NCBI GenBank assembly: GCA_037127255.1
Contig: JBANSL010000018.1
Location: 9,397,175-9,461,174, forward strand
Direction: 5' to 3'
Origin: Persicaria tinctoria
Lineage: Eukaryota > Streptophyta > Magnoliopsida > Caryophyllales > Polygonaceae
DNA: 64,000 bases
Numbering within the stretch: the stretch's first letter is position 1; every line of letters starts with the position of its first letter. Below the pieces are notes generated by a model. The model was given only the letters and a program-made list of their open reading frames with translations, did not search any database and was not told the DNA's origin. This document shows positions 39,930 to 53,659 of this stretch, piece after piece. A program made the position numbers and the translations under genes.

Positions 39930-41870
39930 TATATATTAAAAGAGGTTTTAATAATACAAAAGTTCAATGTAGCACAATGGTAAAAGGTTTAGACTGGAAC
40001 AATGAATATCAAGGTTCGATTCCCACCCTTCCCTTCTTTTTATTCAATTTTTTTTCAACTCTCAAGTTACCTTTGCTGGTCGGTGCAACAACTCAAGGTT
40101 CAATTTTTTTCGATTCCAGTGCATTTTAATTATAATTATAGTCTCTTAAACACTATTTAACAGTTTATACTACGTATTTAAAATAACATAAATTTTAAAT
40201 AAAACCCAATGTATGTCAATCAATTACATTTAGTTTATAAATATTTAAAGTAATTGACTGATACAATTAAAATATATTTTGTTTAAAATTTATATTATTT
40301 TAAATGTTGTAAAAATACTAATCAAATACTATTCACATATTTATAATTATAACAATGTTATAATTAAAATATATGATAATTCAAGCACACCCTTTATTAT
40401 GTATCGATTGCCACAAATTGTAAAAAAAAAACATTCTAAAATAGATTCAATTAAGACCTCGTTTGTTTGAGTAATATGGAATAGAATAAAAATGAATCAT
40501 TTTATGTGCAAAATTTGTATGATCATCACTCATCAGTGAGTTTACAAAAAGAGAGGGAAAAATAATTAGATGATCCTAAAAGATTTGATTACCTAATTCT
40601 CAATATAGATAATTAAATGAAAGAAATGAAATAAATTTGGTATTCGAAAGATTAACTAGGATGAAAAGCAGTCCAAGTGCACGGAAGAGCGCATGTTAAT
40701 TACCACGGTAAAAATATGATTTGGTAGTTGTTACGGCTAGTAGGAAGGAAGGGAGCGGGAGACGGTGAAAAACGGGTTCCGTGAAATGCAAGGAATAAAA
40801 ACACCTGAAAAGACACGTATTTCAATTATATGAATCTCCAAGCATCACAAAACTTGCCGGTGCATTATTGGAAAATGAATCCATTTATTCATCAATTTTC
40901 ATTTGCATCCACACCACACCGCACTTCTACATTTCTCTCTTATTTCATTTCCTACATCTATTTCATTTTTTTTATATAAATATTTCATGTGTAAAGTAAA
41001 TTAACAAAAATATAATTTAATTATTTGAGAATGGATATCTGCAAATCAATTATAGAGAAAATGATTTTCTGTTCAAGTAAGGTCGTTTGTATGTCGGTCG
41101 ATTTTTAGTCTCTGAATCTATCGAGCATGTCTAATAGATCGAATTACTTTATTTTTTATATATAAAAAGTATACAATAAAATTGATCAAAATATATTTGC
41201 TTTTCTTTCTTCTGTTTTTATGAGAAACGTGTTAAATAAATAAATACTTTCACAAGTGTATTAATATATGGTTTTAAGGGTTGATTCAAAAGTCTATTGA
41301 GATTATAAGAGACATTAATTAAATTACTTTTTTTAAAAAAAAAAAATCTTTCTATACTACTAGTTATTTATAGTGGCTATAGAAAGCAATAGTGTATCTG
41401 TGGGTGGGTTGCTAATGTTATCTGTGGGACTACAATGGTGGATTTGGCTACTTGTTTTCTCATTTCCCGGTTTTTAAATTTGGTGTAACGGATGAAAAAA
41501 AAAAGGTTCAACCTTTTTTTTTTCTCTAATTTCAAGGGAGGATATAATGAGTTTGTGGAACCGCTAGGAGAAAAATGGGCAATAAATGAATGTTAGGAGT
41601 ACAGTTTTATAATTTCTTGTTTTTATAAAAATGTGCATTATATTTATATTTCTGGTGACCTTTACGTTTACGTAGCTATATTAGATGTAGTTGGTTCAGT
41701 GGCTAACTGGCTATGGCTACATACATCACCTGATCGATTTTAAATTAATTAAATAAGGCTCCTCTCCATCATGCCGTCGCCAATTTGGCGGGTACGTTTC
41801 GCTAACTTCGTTTCTTGTCTAAATTGTACCCCTCCCTTCAATGTCATCAATTTTCCCAATTTAAATATAT
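39930..41870. other. AT-rich intergenic, no supported gene
   Basis: No coding, RNA or well-bounded repeat is seen. Confidence 0.5.
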
Positions 41871-41991
41871 TAAAATATACTCCCTCCGTTCACTACAAAA
41901 ATAAAAAATATTATTTTATTCTTATTTATTACATTATTTTATTATATTATCGAAAATTATAACTAATACGTAATTTATTAATTATTATAGG

Positions 41992-43021
41992 GATTTTTTA
42001 AAAAAATATTCACTAAAAATAAATATTTACAATAATACTCACACTTTCAAACTATTTATAAAAATATTCATTTTTTGCAGAGTTGACAGAGAAACGAGGG
42101 TTAAAACTGCGTTTCATTCGTGCGTTATAAAATTTCAAATTTCAAATTGAAAAAAAAATGGAAAAAAATAACGAATAAAACACGGGTTGAACCCGCGTTT
42201 TACTCTTTTATTTTTTTAAATGACAAATTAAAAAAAGAAAAGGGGTGAAACGCGGGTTGAACCCGCGTTTCTCCTTCCTCCTCAATTTCCACGGCAACCG
42301 CTAGATCTAAGCCAAAGGGAGGGAGAAACGCATGGAGGAGGACGGGGGCGTGGCGCCGACGATGCTAGGGGATCGGTGGTGGAGGTCGGCTCCGTTGGCG
42401 ACCTCTGTTTCCCCTCAATTTCAAGCGTCTTCTCCGGGGAGGAAGGGAGGCAGCAGGAGAGGGAGAGAGGTGACGCCGTCGATGGGTCGGTGGTGGGGGC
42501 TGGCTCCATTGGCGGCCTCTGTCTCCCCTCAATTTCAAGCGTCTTCTCCGGACCCTAGATCTAAGGTCGGGCAAGGGAGGGAGGCAGCAGGGGATCGAGG
42601 AAGGTGAGGGGGGGTTGGACACCGATCAACAAGGACAAGTTCGTCAACCTCCAGACCGGAGGGGGAGGTGCGGAGACGGGGAGTGCCATTAGGAGCTTGG
42701 AGGAGGAGGCCATGGAATTCCAGGAGGAAGGAGCCAAGGTTGAGCTAGCCTTGGAAATTGAGGAGGAATGAGAAACGCGGGTTTAAAGTTTAAACCGCGT
42801 TTCACCCCTTTTCTATTTTTTACTTGTCATTTAAAAAAATAATAGAATAAAACGCGAGTCGTTATTTTTTTCTTTTTTTTTTTCAATTTGAAATTTTATA
42901 ACGTACGATTGAAATGCGGTTTTAACCCGCGTTTCTTTGTCAACCCTGCAAAAAATGAATATTTTTGTAAATAGTTTGAAAGTGTGAATATTATTATAAA
43001 TATTTACTTTTTGGACAAACC
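41992..43021. mobile_element. Non-autonomous MULE, 1030 bp, 9-bp target duplication
   Basis: TATTATAGG occurs at 41983-41991 and 43022-43030. The inverted ends are long (about 270 bp, including TTTCAAACTATTTA, CATTTTTTGCAG and AACGCGGGTT-type blocks), as in MULE MITEs. The 460-bp GC-rich middle holds a two-copy ~117-bp duplication (about 42368 and 42485, each ending CAATTTCAAGCGTCTTCTCC) and short coding-like frames. It may carry captured genic sequence (Pack-MULE style). No transposase is present. Confidence 0.82.
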
Positions 43022-43030
43022 TATTATAGG

Positions 43031-43359
43031 ACTATATATTTTCGTAAAATAAAGCTCAAAATATCTAAAATAATCATTTTTAAAGAAAATTAAGAGTATG
43101 AAATAACATTAAATAACTTGCCAGCTGATGGAGTACTATTGCATGTCTATTTGTATGAAAGGACAAATTTATTTGATCATATATGTACGTGTATCATTCT
43201 ATCATTCAAATGATTGTATTTATTTCCTGTGGTTTGGTTACACGTACTTAATTAAGACATTTCAATCATTGATATATATGATTGTATATTTTTTCAGTCT
43301 TTTGAATTTATGTGTTTAATATATAAGTTAAACAAACTACATTGATTTATATATATATA
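43031..43359. other. AT-rich spacer between two transposons
   Basis: No gene is seen. The left neighbour at 41879 (ACTCCCTCCGTTCA) suggests that the MULE at 41992 landed in an older Stowaway-like MITE. Confidence 0.4.
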
Positions 43360-45245
<1,886 letters not shown>

Positions 45246-45728
45246 TTAATATTTATACAATAGGAAAATATTATTAAAATGATAAAAAAAATTTTAAAAT
45301 TTGAATAATATTTCTAAATATAGGCTCTTAAATTATGCTCTTGGGCATAGGTTGCAAAAGTCATTAATTTTAATCACCTATAGTCTATAGATAAAATCAG
45401 ATTTTTTTTTAAAATGTGATATTTTAGACAAAAGTATGAAATATCAATTTCATAATATCTAATTTTTCGCGATTTTATCAATAGAATCATGTTTGTTGCT
45501 CTATCAACATATGTGATTTTTTTAATCTAATTGTCAAAATAAGTAATATAATTTCTCACTGTAAATTAAACTGGATTATGTAGTATACCAAGTTAATTGA
45601 AATATAAAACATCACAATTTATTAAAATGTGTGTGAAATAAATAAATGGAGTATATCTTTCATTTTCAAAGTTCATAGTTGTTTACTATGGTATATTATA
45701 ACGTATAATCCTCCTTACCATTTTACCA
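45246..45728. other. AT-rich spacer
   Basis: Nothing recognised. Confidence 0.5.
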
Positions 45729-46357
45729 ACTAAGCTAAATTGTTGAGAGAGAGAAAGCCCCGCGACCCCTCACTGTTCATCTTCAACACAAACCCTAGCC
45801 CCCAAACTGACGGAAGCCATCCCAAATCACCTCTGAAACCGAGTAATGATTTCAATTGGGATCAAATTCAACCCAAATCCCAGAGAATTAATGCCTTAAC
45901 CTTCAGAAATTGTACTTCCAACTGCCAAATTCGCCCAAATTCGACTAATTCGAAACAAGCTCCCTCACTGTTCAACAATGGAGCATTCAATTGGCACCAT
46001 GATTGTTGCGGATCTAGTCGCGTCGCTTGTACGGCGTTCAGAGGATGGTGGTGGTGGGAATGTGATTGGCTTCTGCCGCCCTCACACAAGATCGAGTCAC
46101 CTCAAATTGGGGCATTCAATGTGATGAGAGATTGGGAGCGAGAAGGCTCCTCCTTGCGAAGCAAGTTTCGGCGCAAGGTGATGAAGGCTAGGGTCTCGAA
46201 GGGATGTCGCTTCTTGGGGACTCATCAAGTCTCGGGCTTGTCTGGCTATAAATATGGGTTAGCAGTCGCGTTTGATTCTCATGCTCGAAATCTTTACTGT
46301 GATTTTCTTACCTCTCTAATTGCTTCCACTAATAACATACTCGTCTTGATTCTGAGA

Positions 46358-47926
46358 ATGGTGACCCGCACTCCTGACAAAGGAAAGGGCAAAATGGAGG
46401 ATGCTAAGGAGGTGCTGAAGAACAGGACTACCAAAGGAATCGCTATCAACGAGCCCACTGAAAACTCCGATGGGATACCAGACCCAAAGGAGAAGAGTGT
46501 TAACCCACTCAATGAACCCATTACTGGAAAAAAGAAACCAACTCTCGATGTTGCCAGGCTCCGTTCCCGGCTCTCGGGAGTCAAAGAGAACATCCTCAAA
46601 TTACAAAAGACGACCCTTTACGCTACCATCATCGGCGAACTAGTTGAACTCAAAGAAATCATAAAGAAGATCAAATTCGATTGGAAATTCGTGGAGGGAG
46701 GAGTCCAGGTAACCCCTCTTTCTCACAATTGGTTTGAAATCAAGTTTATATTACCTGAGGATCGAGACAGGGTGTGGAATGGGCGACCTTTCCACATCTT
46801 GGGGCAACTCCTACTACTCAAACCTTGAAAACAAAGATTTGATCCTGCCTCCGAATCCATTTCCACTTTGGATATGTGGATTCGGATCCATGGACTTCCA
46901 TCTGAATACATAAGTCAGGATGTTCTTGCCACTATCATCGAGGAAAATGGTCTCGGAAAGATTCTAAAACTTGATGCTTTCACCACCAAGGGCGTTAGGG
47001 TTCGTTACCCGCACATATGTATCAATGTTGACATCACTATGATCCCGGACAAGAAGGTGATGGTGCTGGATGAAAACGACAACCTTAAGGAGTATCCAGT
47101 GTGGTTTGAAGAATTCCCGGAAGGGTGTGGAAGCTGTGACTCTCCCGAGCACTTCTTCTCGGACTGTCCACATCGGCAATTGGCTCACAATCCGATCACC
47201 GTCACACTCCCCAAACCCAGGATGAAGGTGCAAAGACAGGAGACTCTGCAGAGCAATGATGACGACGGAGACTGGATCATGGTAGCTTCAAAGAACAAAG
47301 CTGTCGATTCATCTTCGAAGGTAGGCAGTCCAAAGTCTGAGCTGCTGAAGAACATTGGAATTAATGTCACTTACAAGTCGGAGTCTTCCTCGTCTAAGAT
47401 GTCCGGCAAGACGTCCAGCATATCCTCTCATGTGGGTGGGGATGTGACCATGGAGCCGAAACCTGTGGATGATAAGTCCGTTCCGAGCATTGAAGCTGCC
47501 AAGGAGAACCTTCCTCGTGATGATCCCAATGGAATGCAGGCCGAGATTCCCCCGATGCCATTCCTCTTGGACACTGGTAATGAAGACTTTTACGACTACG
47601 AAGACATTCTGCGTGAAGCGGATCTTGCTGAACCAATGGACTTCATGTGCCATGAGTCCATGGAGGATGTCTTGAAGGGGATACCCACAGGAGTAGAGTT
47701 CCAGATTTCGAACCTCTATGAATCGGCAATGAAGCCAGAGCCACTGAAGGTTGCTGTTGCCTCTCCCACTGAGTCCGGCTCCTTCGTTCAGCGGCTTGAG
47801 AAGCTCGGTATGACGACCACGTCGACGTCTGAACCAGGGAAGAGAAGGAATGGCAAGGGAGATTCTGACACGGCCTCGTCCTATCTGAAGGAAGGAGGCG
47901 GAAAGAAACCACGGAATGATGAGTGA
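46358..47926 (+). CDS. LINE ORF1, nucleic-acid-binding protein (one nonsense codon)
   Basis: Starting at ATG 46358 the frame gives 522 residues with a TGA at 46826-46828. At this point the family expects Trp (LKP-W-KQRFDP), so it is probably a TGG to TGA change. Residues ~90-215 resemble the DUF4283 region of plant LINE/retroelement ORF1 (FVEGGVQV, DMWIRIHGLP, EYISQDVL). A CCHC knuckle follows: C257-x2-C260-x4-H265-x4-C270. The C-terminus is Ser/Glu-rich. ORF1 coats LINE RNA and assists target-primed reverse transcription. The frame also extends upstream without ATG to 45740, mostly in the 5' leader. Confidence 0.85.
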
Positions 47927-48942
47927 TCACCCTGCACCATGGAGTAGCGACAAGGAGAAGTCCCAACCTCACCAGAACCAGAATTATGAAGTACAATTAT
48001 ATTTACAATGTCACCACCTACCTAAGGATGTCTTTGGTCTTGTTTATATGTCGGTCAGTATGTTTAAAATTGTGTGTGGTATGAACCTCTATTTGCAAAC
48101 CATGAATTATGAAAAGTATTATAGTAGGAGTCAAGCAAGTATCAATCTAGGGATATGGTCTAGAATATGGAAGCGGAAAGTCTGTATGGGTCACAACTAT
48201 CAAATGTTTATAGATGCATATTTATATGACCTCTTGTGCTACTTGAGTTTAAGTTTGGCTGTTTAAAGTGCAGGTCTTTCCTTTCGACCTCTTTCTTTTA
48301 ACAGTCTCAAGAATAACCAAATACACAACAAACAGGAACAACACGATGTGATCAAACTACAACGCATTTGTCCCACACTAAAACATTACAACGCTTATAC
48401 CTTTCACAACTCGAACACATCACTTGAATATAACTCCACACCCACACTCGTTATGTGCAAGTATCATACAACCTTGCTCTCATGCCTCGCCAAAGGTATG
48501 GGTTGGGCGGTAACGAAAGATAACCCATCCCAACTTAAATTTGGTCTCAACCTCCATAACGCAATCAAGCCAAGACAAATGCCAGCCCTTTGCCGATTGG
48601 CAAACCGACACCTCATTATCTGCCCGACCAATGGAGACAGCAGATATCCAAAGACTTTGAATCAAATCGAACCGGCTCAAGCTGAACTCTGGTAGCGGTT
48701 ATATAAGCAACATACCAACAAGAAGATAGGAAATACAAGAATCGGTGAACGAAGCAACCTACAGCGAAAATACATACCTTGGGGCAGTTGGTACTGGGCC
48801 ACTATATCTGAATATAAATTTAAACAAACCAAACCGAAGCACAAATGCTCAACGAAAGAGTATCATGACAGCAAAACGTGCGTGAGATATAATGATGGTG
48901 GGCTGCGAGGATATGGCTCGCGCTCACAAATTGTAAATTTTA
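47927..48942 (+). other. LINE inter-ORF spacer of about 1 kb
   Basis: No domain is found here. Short frames (for example 48348-48695) have no recognisable content. The length is unusual for plant L1s, which often have short spacers or overlapping ORFs. Confidence 0.6.
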
Positions 48943-51900
48943 ATGAAGATTAGCTTCTGGAATTGTAGAGGATTAGGCCGTCCGACGTTTTCGACTGAGA
49001 TAACTACCTGGTGTAAATCAAAGCACATCCAACTATTGGCATTAGCCGAGACTAAAACAGAAAACACTCCCTCACCCTCTTGCTGGTTGGGTGCGGGATT
49101 TGATAAAGCTATTTGGTCCCCTGCAGTGGGAAAGTCAGGGGGTTTGGGTATCCTTTGGAAGGAGAATTGCCTACTAAACGAGACAATCGAGGTTATAACA
49201 CACTGGCCGAGAGCAATAGCTATAAGATACACCAACACCTTGGATGGATTCTCATGTATCATATGGTTCATATACGCACCCCCACAAGAACATAACAAAC
49301 CACAATTTTGGGACAAACTACTAGAGGAAATAAATCACACAACACTCCCATGTATTGTCATGGGGGATTTTAACGAAATAGGCTGCTTTGACGATAAGGA
49401 AGGGGGTGCGGTGACTCACCCCCGTCGGTTTGCAAGGCTAAGGGAAATTAAAGATCGGTGCTCCTTGGTAGACATCCCTACTTGGGGAAATCCCTTCACT
49501 TGGCGAAAGAACCAAACGGATATTGGAAACATAAAAGAAAAAATAGATCGAGTCCTGGTCCACCATGACATAGTCCACCAATATCCCGCATTATGTACTA
49601 AAAATGGTGCATTCACATCATCAGATCACTGCTCGATCACCATTGAACTAAACACAAGCCAAACTTTCAAACCCCCTCCGTTCAAATTCGAAAATTTATG
49701 GTTACTAAGACAAGATTTTAAGAATATTGTAAAACAAGCGTGGCGACTTAGATGCCATGGGTCAGCAATGTATCAATTAACTAGGAAAACACAATTACTT
49801 AAGACTCAAGCAAAAAAGTGGAACAAAAACACCGTCGGCAACATCTTCAGGCAACTGCAGAAGGTTGAAACACAAATACTCGAAATACAGCAACGTCGAT
49901 CCACTAATCTACATCATAAAACACAAATGAGAGAATTGAACCTAATAAAGAAAAAGGAAAGACTATTACTATTCCAAAAATCGTACTGGAATCAACGAGC
50001 CAAATCCAAACATATCAAGCTATCAGATTCCAATACGGGGTACTTTCACAGAATCGCATCGGGAAGGAGAAATAGGAAATTCATCCGGAGTATAACAACC
50101 ATGGAAGGAACACTGATAACAGGCGATACCAATATAAACACTGAAATTAAAACGGATTTCCAGAAAAGATTTACAAAACAACAAATCAATAGAAGAAAGT
50201 TAAATGAATTTCTAACCTTAATATCCCCTGACATAACAAACGCTGAAAATAAGGAACTCATTGCCATACCCTCTAACAGCGAGGTCAGAAATGTTGTCTT
50301 TGGTCTTGGCAAGAATAAGGCTCCTGGGCCGGACGGCATGACTGCGGAATTTTATAAAGCATCTTGGGACGTTGTCGGCCCATTGGTCACCAGAGCTGTA
50401 AAAAACTTCTTCATATCAGGGAAATTGCTTAAACAAATAAACCATACCTTTATCTCACTACTACCAAAAACTGACAAACCAACCACAACTGCTCATTACA
50501 GACCGATAAGCCTTTGTTCAACTATCTACAAGGTCATCTCCAAAATACTAACAGAAAGATTAAAAAAAGTTTTGGGAAAACTAATTAACCCACACCAAGG
50601 AGCCTTCGTATCAGACAGAGCAATTCAAGACAATGTACTAATAGCACACGAAATATTCCACTCTTTCAAGTCAAGAAATGGAAAAACGGGTTGGTTGGCT
50701 ATCAAGCTAGACATGGAGAAAGCATATGACCGGGTTGATTGGGAATTCACGGAGGCGGTCCTGTCTAGATTTGGTTTTCACCCAACCTTCATACACTGGA
50801 TTAGGGAATGCATAACAACGGTCTCCTTCTCAGTCTTAGTAAACAATGGGCCGATGGACTTGTTTACCCCAACAAGAGGCCTACGACAGGGGGATCCCCT
50901 ATCACCGTTTTTGTTCATTCTGGGCGCAGAAGTCTTGGCTCGAAAACTGGTCGCGGAAGCCTCAAATTCCGATAAACTGGTGGGTTTCCGGTTTGGAAAT
51001 TATGGGCCAAGTGTGCCCTTTCTAGCCTTCGTAGATGACATACTAATCTTCCTTAAAGGTAGCAATGATGCATGTCTCAAAGTAAGGAATATCCTAGACG
51101 ACTACTGTCAAATCTCTGGGCAACAAGTTAATTACCACAAATCAACCTTCCAGGTGACACCGGGTATCACCTGCCAAAGAACCATCGAGCTTGGACGAAT
51201 ACTGGGCATTACCCAATCCCACTCGGTGGAAAAATATTTGGGGTGCCCCATCATCAACGGCAGAGTAAACAAGGATACCTTCAAGGAAGTAGTCACAAAA
51301 ACTAAAGATCAGCTGAGCAAGTGGAGGGCGGACTCCTTGTCTCAACAAGGCCTTGCTGTTCTTATTGGTTCGAACCTCGCTGCAAAGCCACTGTACATTA
51401 TGCAGAACTTCATGCTCCCGGCAACAATGCACAGTGAGCTAGACACAATTAACAGAAGATTCTTTTGGAACAAGGATGCCCAACATAGGCCTCTTATAGG
51501 ATGGGACAAGATATGTAGATCAAAGAAGGCTGGTGGCCTGGGGATCAGAAAATCCAAGGAAATGAATGAAGCCCTACAGCTTAAACTTCCGTGGAAGATA
51601 TTAGCAGAACCAAGTAGCACCTGGGTTCAGGTAATCACGCACAAATACTTCAAGGAAAAACATATCCTGACTTACGAGAAAACGGGCAACATGTCCTGGC
51701 AATGGGCAAAACTAACAAACCTACTACAAAAATTCAAAAACGGCATCATATGGTCTATTGGAAACGGTAAATCTGTAAAATTTTGGACAGACAACTGGAT
51801 ATCAGAAAAGCCACTGGTGGGAAGGCCTGAGTGCCCGATTCAGATTGACAGAAATGAGACGGTTAGTGAATACATTGAGAATGGCCAGTGGAAAGAGCAT

Positions 51901-53073
51901 ATACTCATCAAGGTCCTCCCTAGGGCTATGGTGGATGACATTCTTGGGATCCAATTGCCGATTGCTTCCTTAGAGGACAGGCTGTATTGGTGGCCAGATA
52001 AACATGGATGGTTTAATACATCCTCTGCCTACAATATGCTTACAAATGCGATTGGTTCGTCTTCTTGTGAGTATGAATGGATTTGGCGACTTGATATTCC
52101 ACCAAGAATAAAGAATTTCTTATGGAAATTAGCAAATTCAGGCCTTCCGACAAAAGCCCGGCTTGCCGCAAGGGGGGTTGTTGGCCCCTCTTCTTGCAAT
52201 CGGTGCTTCGGGTGTGGGGAGGACGACATACATATACTAACGGAGTGTTTCCCGGAACTAACCCTCCAACCCCTAAATCAATTAGAACAACAGCGGCTTC
52301 ACAAAACGATATCCTGTACCAGAGATATTACTGCACTCATACGCTGGTTACACAGTATCCCCAAGCATAAGATCCAAGTGATCTCCACCAACTGGTGGAG
52401 TATTTGGTACTTCCGGAACATGGTCACATTCAGAAACCAACAACCACCGACAACAGCCAAGATTGAAGCCTTTGCTAGACGACGGATTGAAAGTTGGAAA
52501 AGTGCAAGCAGTATGGAAGATAAGGATCTGACAAAACCACAAACAAATTACTCCGCAAAGGAAAAACAAAAATCACGAGCAACAGACACAAAACAGCTGA
52601 CATGGAAAAGACCGCCACACGGTACGTTCAAATTAAATTTCGACGGTTCTTCTTTACTTAATGGAGTCGGATCAGCGGGGATTATCATTAGAGACTGGAA
52701 AGCCAACCCAATTCAAATCGCATTTAAGAAACTTGGGCGACACTCATCTATAATGGCTGAAGCTTTGGCCCTTCTGCTGGGTGTGTTGGAGGCCAGGAAA
52801 CTACACATCCAGAACATGATCTTAGAAGGAGATTCCAAAATCATTATCGACCACTTCAAAAATAACACCCGCTACCCCTGGGAAGTGGAAATGATTCTAT
52901 CAGACGTTAAAACAATGCTTAGAACCGTGAGTAAAGTCTCCTTTTCTCACATTCCCCGTAGTAGAAATAGAGTGGCTGATAAGGTTGCACACCTTTGCCA
53001 CACTATTTCTGGGGAGCAATTAACAACCAACAAAGATCTTCAAGATCTCATCCGCTTGGATGCTCTTGGGTAG
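48943..53073 (+). CDS. LINE ORF2: endonuclease, reverse transcriptase, zf-RVT, RNase H (intact)
   Basis: An uninterrupted frame of 1376 residues. Residues 1-230 are an APE-type endonuclease: ISFWNCRGLG, WFIYAPP, GDFNEI at ~141 and SSDHC near the end. Residues ~455-740 are the reverse transcriptase: KAPGPDGMT, YRPISLCSTIYKVISK, LDMEKAYDRVDW, GLRQGDPLSPFLFIL and catalytic FVDD at ~696. Residues ~1020-1115 match the zf-RVT domain (FLWKLANSGLPTKARL, Cys-rich). From ~1230 a plant RVT_3/RNase H follows: LNFDGSS, MAEALAL, EGDSK, RVADKVAH. All catalytic motifs are present, so it could be active; ORF1 would have to come from another copy or by read-through. The start is the ATG at 48943, followed at once by the conserved endonuclease strand. 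Confidence 0.96.
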   Translation: MKISFWNCRGLGRPTFSTEITTWCKSKHIQLLALAETKTENTPSPSCWLGAGFDKAIWSPAVGKSGGLGILWKENCLLNETIEVITHWPRAIAIRYTNTLDGFSCIIWFIYAPPQEHNKPQFWDKLLEEINHTTLPCIVMGDFNEIGCFDDKEGGAVTHPRRFARLREIKDRCSLVDIPTWGNPFTWRKNQTDIGNIKEKIDRVLVHHDIVHQYPALCTKNGAFTSSDHCSITIELNTSQTFKPPPFKFENLWLLRQDFKNIVKQAWRLRCHGSAMYQLTRKTQLLKTQAKKWNKNTVGNIFRQLQKVETQILEIQQRRSTNLHHKTQMRELNLIKKKERLLLFQKSYWNQRAKSKHIKLSDSNTGYFHRIASGRRNRKFIRSITTMEGTLITGDTNINTEIKTDFQKRFTKQQINRRKLNEFLTLISPDITNAENKELIAIPSNSEVRNVVFGLGKNKAPGPDGMTAEFYKASWDVVGPLVTRAVKNFFISGKLLKQINHTFISLLPKTDKPTTTAHYRPISLCSTIYKVISKILTERLKKVLGKLINPHQGAFVSDRAIQDNVLIAHEIFHSFKSRNGKTGWLAIKLDMEKAYDRVDWEFTEAVLSRFGFHPTFIHWIRECITTVSFSVLVNNGPMDLFTPTRGLRQGDPLSPFLFILGAEVLARKLVAEASNSDKLVGFRFGNYGPSVPFLAFVDDILIFLKGSNDACLKVRNILDDYCQISGQQVNYHKSTFQVTPGITCQRTIELGRILGITQSHSVEKYLGCPIINGRVNKDTFKEVVTKTKDQLSKWRADSLSQQGLAVLIGSNLAAKPLYIMQNFMLPATMHSELDTINRRFFWNKDAQHRPLIGWDKICRSKKAGGLGIRKSKEMNEALQLKLPWKILAEPSSTWVQVITHKYFKEKHILTYEKTGNMSWQWAKLTNLLQKFKNGIIWSIGNGKSVKFWTDNWISEKPLVGRPECPIQIDRNETVSEYIENGQWKEHILIKVLPRAMVDDILGIQLPIASLEDRLYWWPDKHGWFNTSSAYNMLTNAIGSSSCEYEWIWRLDIPPRIKNFLWKLANSGLPTKARLAARGVVGPSSCNRCFGCGEDDIHILTECFPELTLQPLNQLEQQRLHKTISCTRDITALIRWLHSIPKHKIQVISTNWWSIWYFRNMVTFRNQQPPTTAKIEAFARRRIESWKSASSMEDKDLTKPQTNYSAKEKQKSRATDTKQLTWKRPPHGTFKLNFDGSSLLNGVGSAGIIIRDWKANPIQIAFKKLGRHSSIMAEALALLLGVLEARKLHIQNMILEGDSKIIIDHFKNNTRYPWEVEMILSDVKTMLRTVSKVSFSHIPRSRNRVADKVAHLCHTISGEQLTTNKDLQDLIRLDALG

Positions 53074-53300
53074 TCTTCTACCCAAAATCTTACCTAATCA
53101 AAAAAAAAAAAAACTAAGCTAAATTGTTATTGAGATTCTTTACTGTTTTAAACTCTTTTATTCCTAAAATTAATTTTAAAAAAAAACTTATAAAATTTTC
53201 TTTTCGAAATAAGAGGGCTTCAGTCGCTTGAAATTCTTTCTGGATTCGTCGTTGGCTGGCCCCTCCCCTTAGGTCTGCCTCTGCCCAAATTTCTCCTTTT

Positions 53301-53655
53301 TTTTTTTGATGAAAAACCCTTTCATTACTCCGCAATCATCAAGTCTTCAAATACAATATTGAAAAGAGCGTCAGGTAAATTGTCTTTTGAAAAACTAAAA
53401 AAACAACTAGAAGGGCGCATTTGAGCAAGAAAATGCGCAACTTTGATTCTCATTCCGACACACAAAGCTCCACTTGCATATTCGCAAGTTCTTTGTCAGC
53501 CTCGAAAGCTCTCTCAGCAACACCCCTTCAACACCCATTGGCCAATTTATGTGTTTCATGCATCGCACAAGTTGTTCGCAATCCGTTTCGATGATCACTG
53601 TCTGGGCTTCCCTCTCCACTGCAAGTCGCACCACCCAGATTAACCAGTGATACAA
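53301..53655 (-). pseudogene. 3' fragment of a second LINE (RNase H end), antisense
   Basis: On the minus strand the frame 53655-53407 reads EREAQTVIIETDCEQLVRCM and RICKWSFVCRNENQ, the middle of an RVT_3/RNase H domain. A short 3' region and an A-rich tail follow (T-run at 53300-53310 on plus). It is strongly 5'-truncated and without catalytic completeness. Confidence 0.65.
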
Positions 53656-53659
53656 AATG

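Larger units (their letters stand above)
45745..53112 (+). mobile_element. Full-length L1-type LINE, 7.37 kb, 16-bp target duplication
   Basis: ACTAAGCTAAATTGTT occurs at 45729-45744 and 53113-53128. The insert has a 5' leader of about 610 bp, ORF1, a ~1-kb spacer, an intact ORF2 and a poly(A) tail (53100-53112). Identical target repeats and an intact 1376-residue ORF2 point to a young insertion. ORF1 has one nonsense codon. There is no internal RNase H loss; the plant RVT_3-type RNase H is present. Confidence 0.95.

Noticed and set aside
39502..40129. Frames ending in Tyr-Ile repeats
   Set aside because: Only the first part (RNase H remnant) is meaningful; the rest is the (TA)n tract.
53114..53335. 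Minus-strand frame next to the LINE end
   Set aside because: It spans the LINE target duplication and repeat debris and has no recognisable product.
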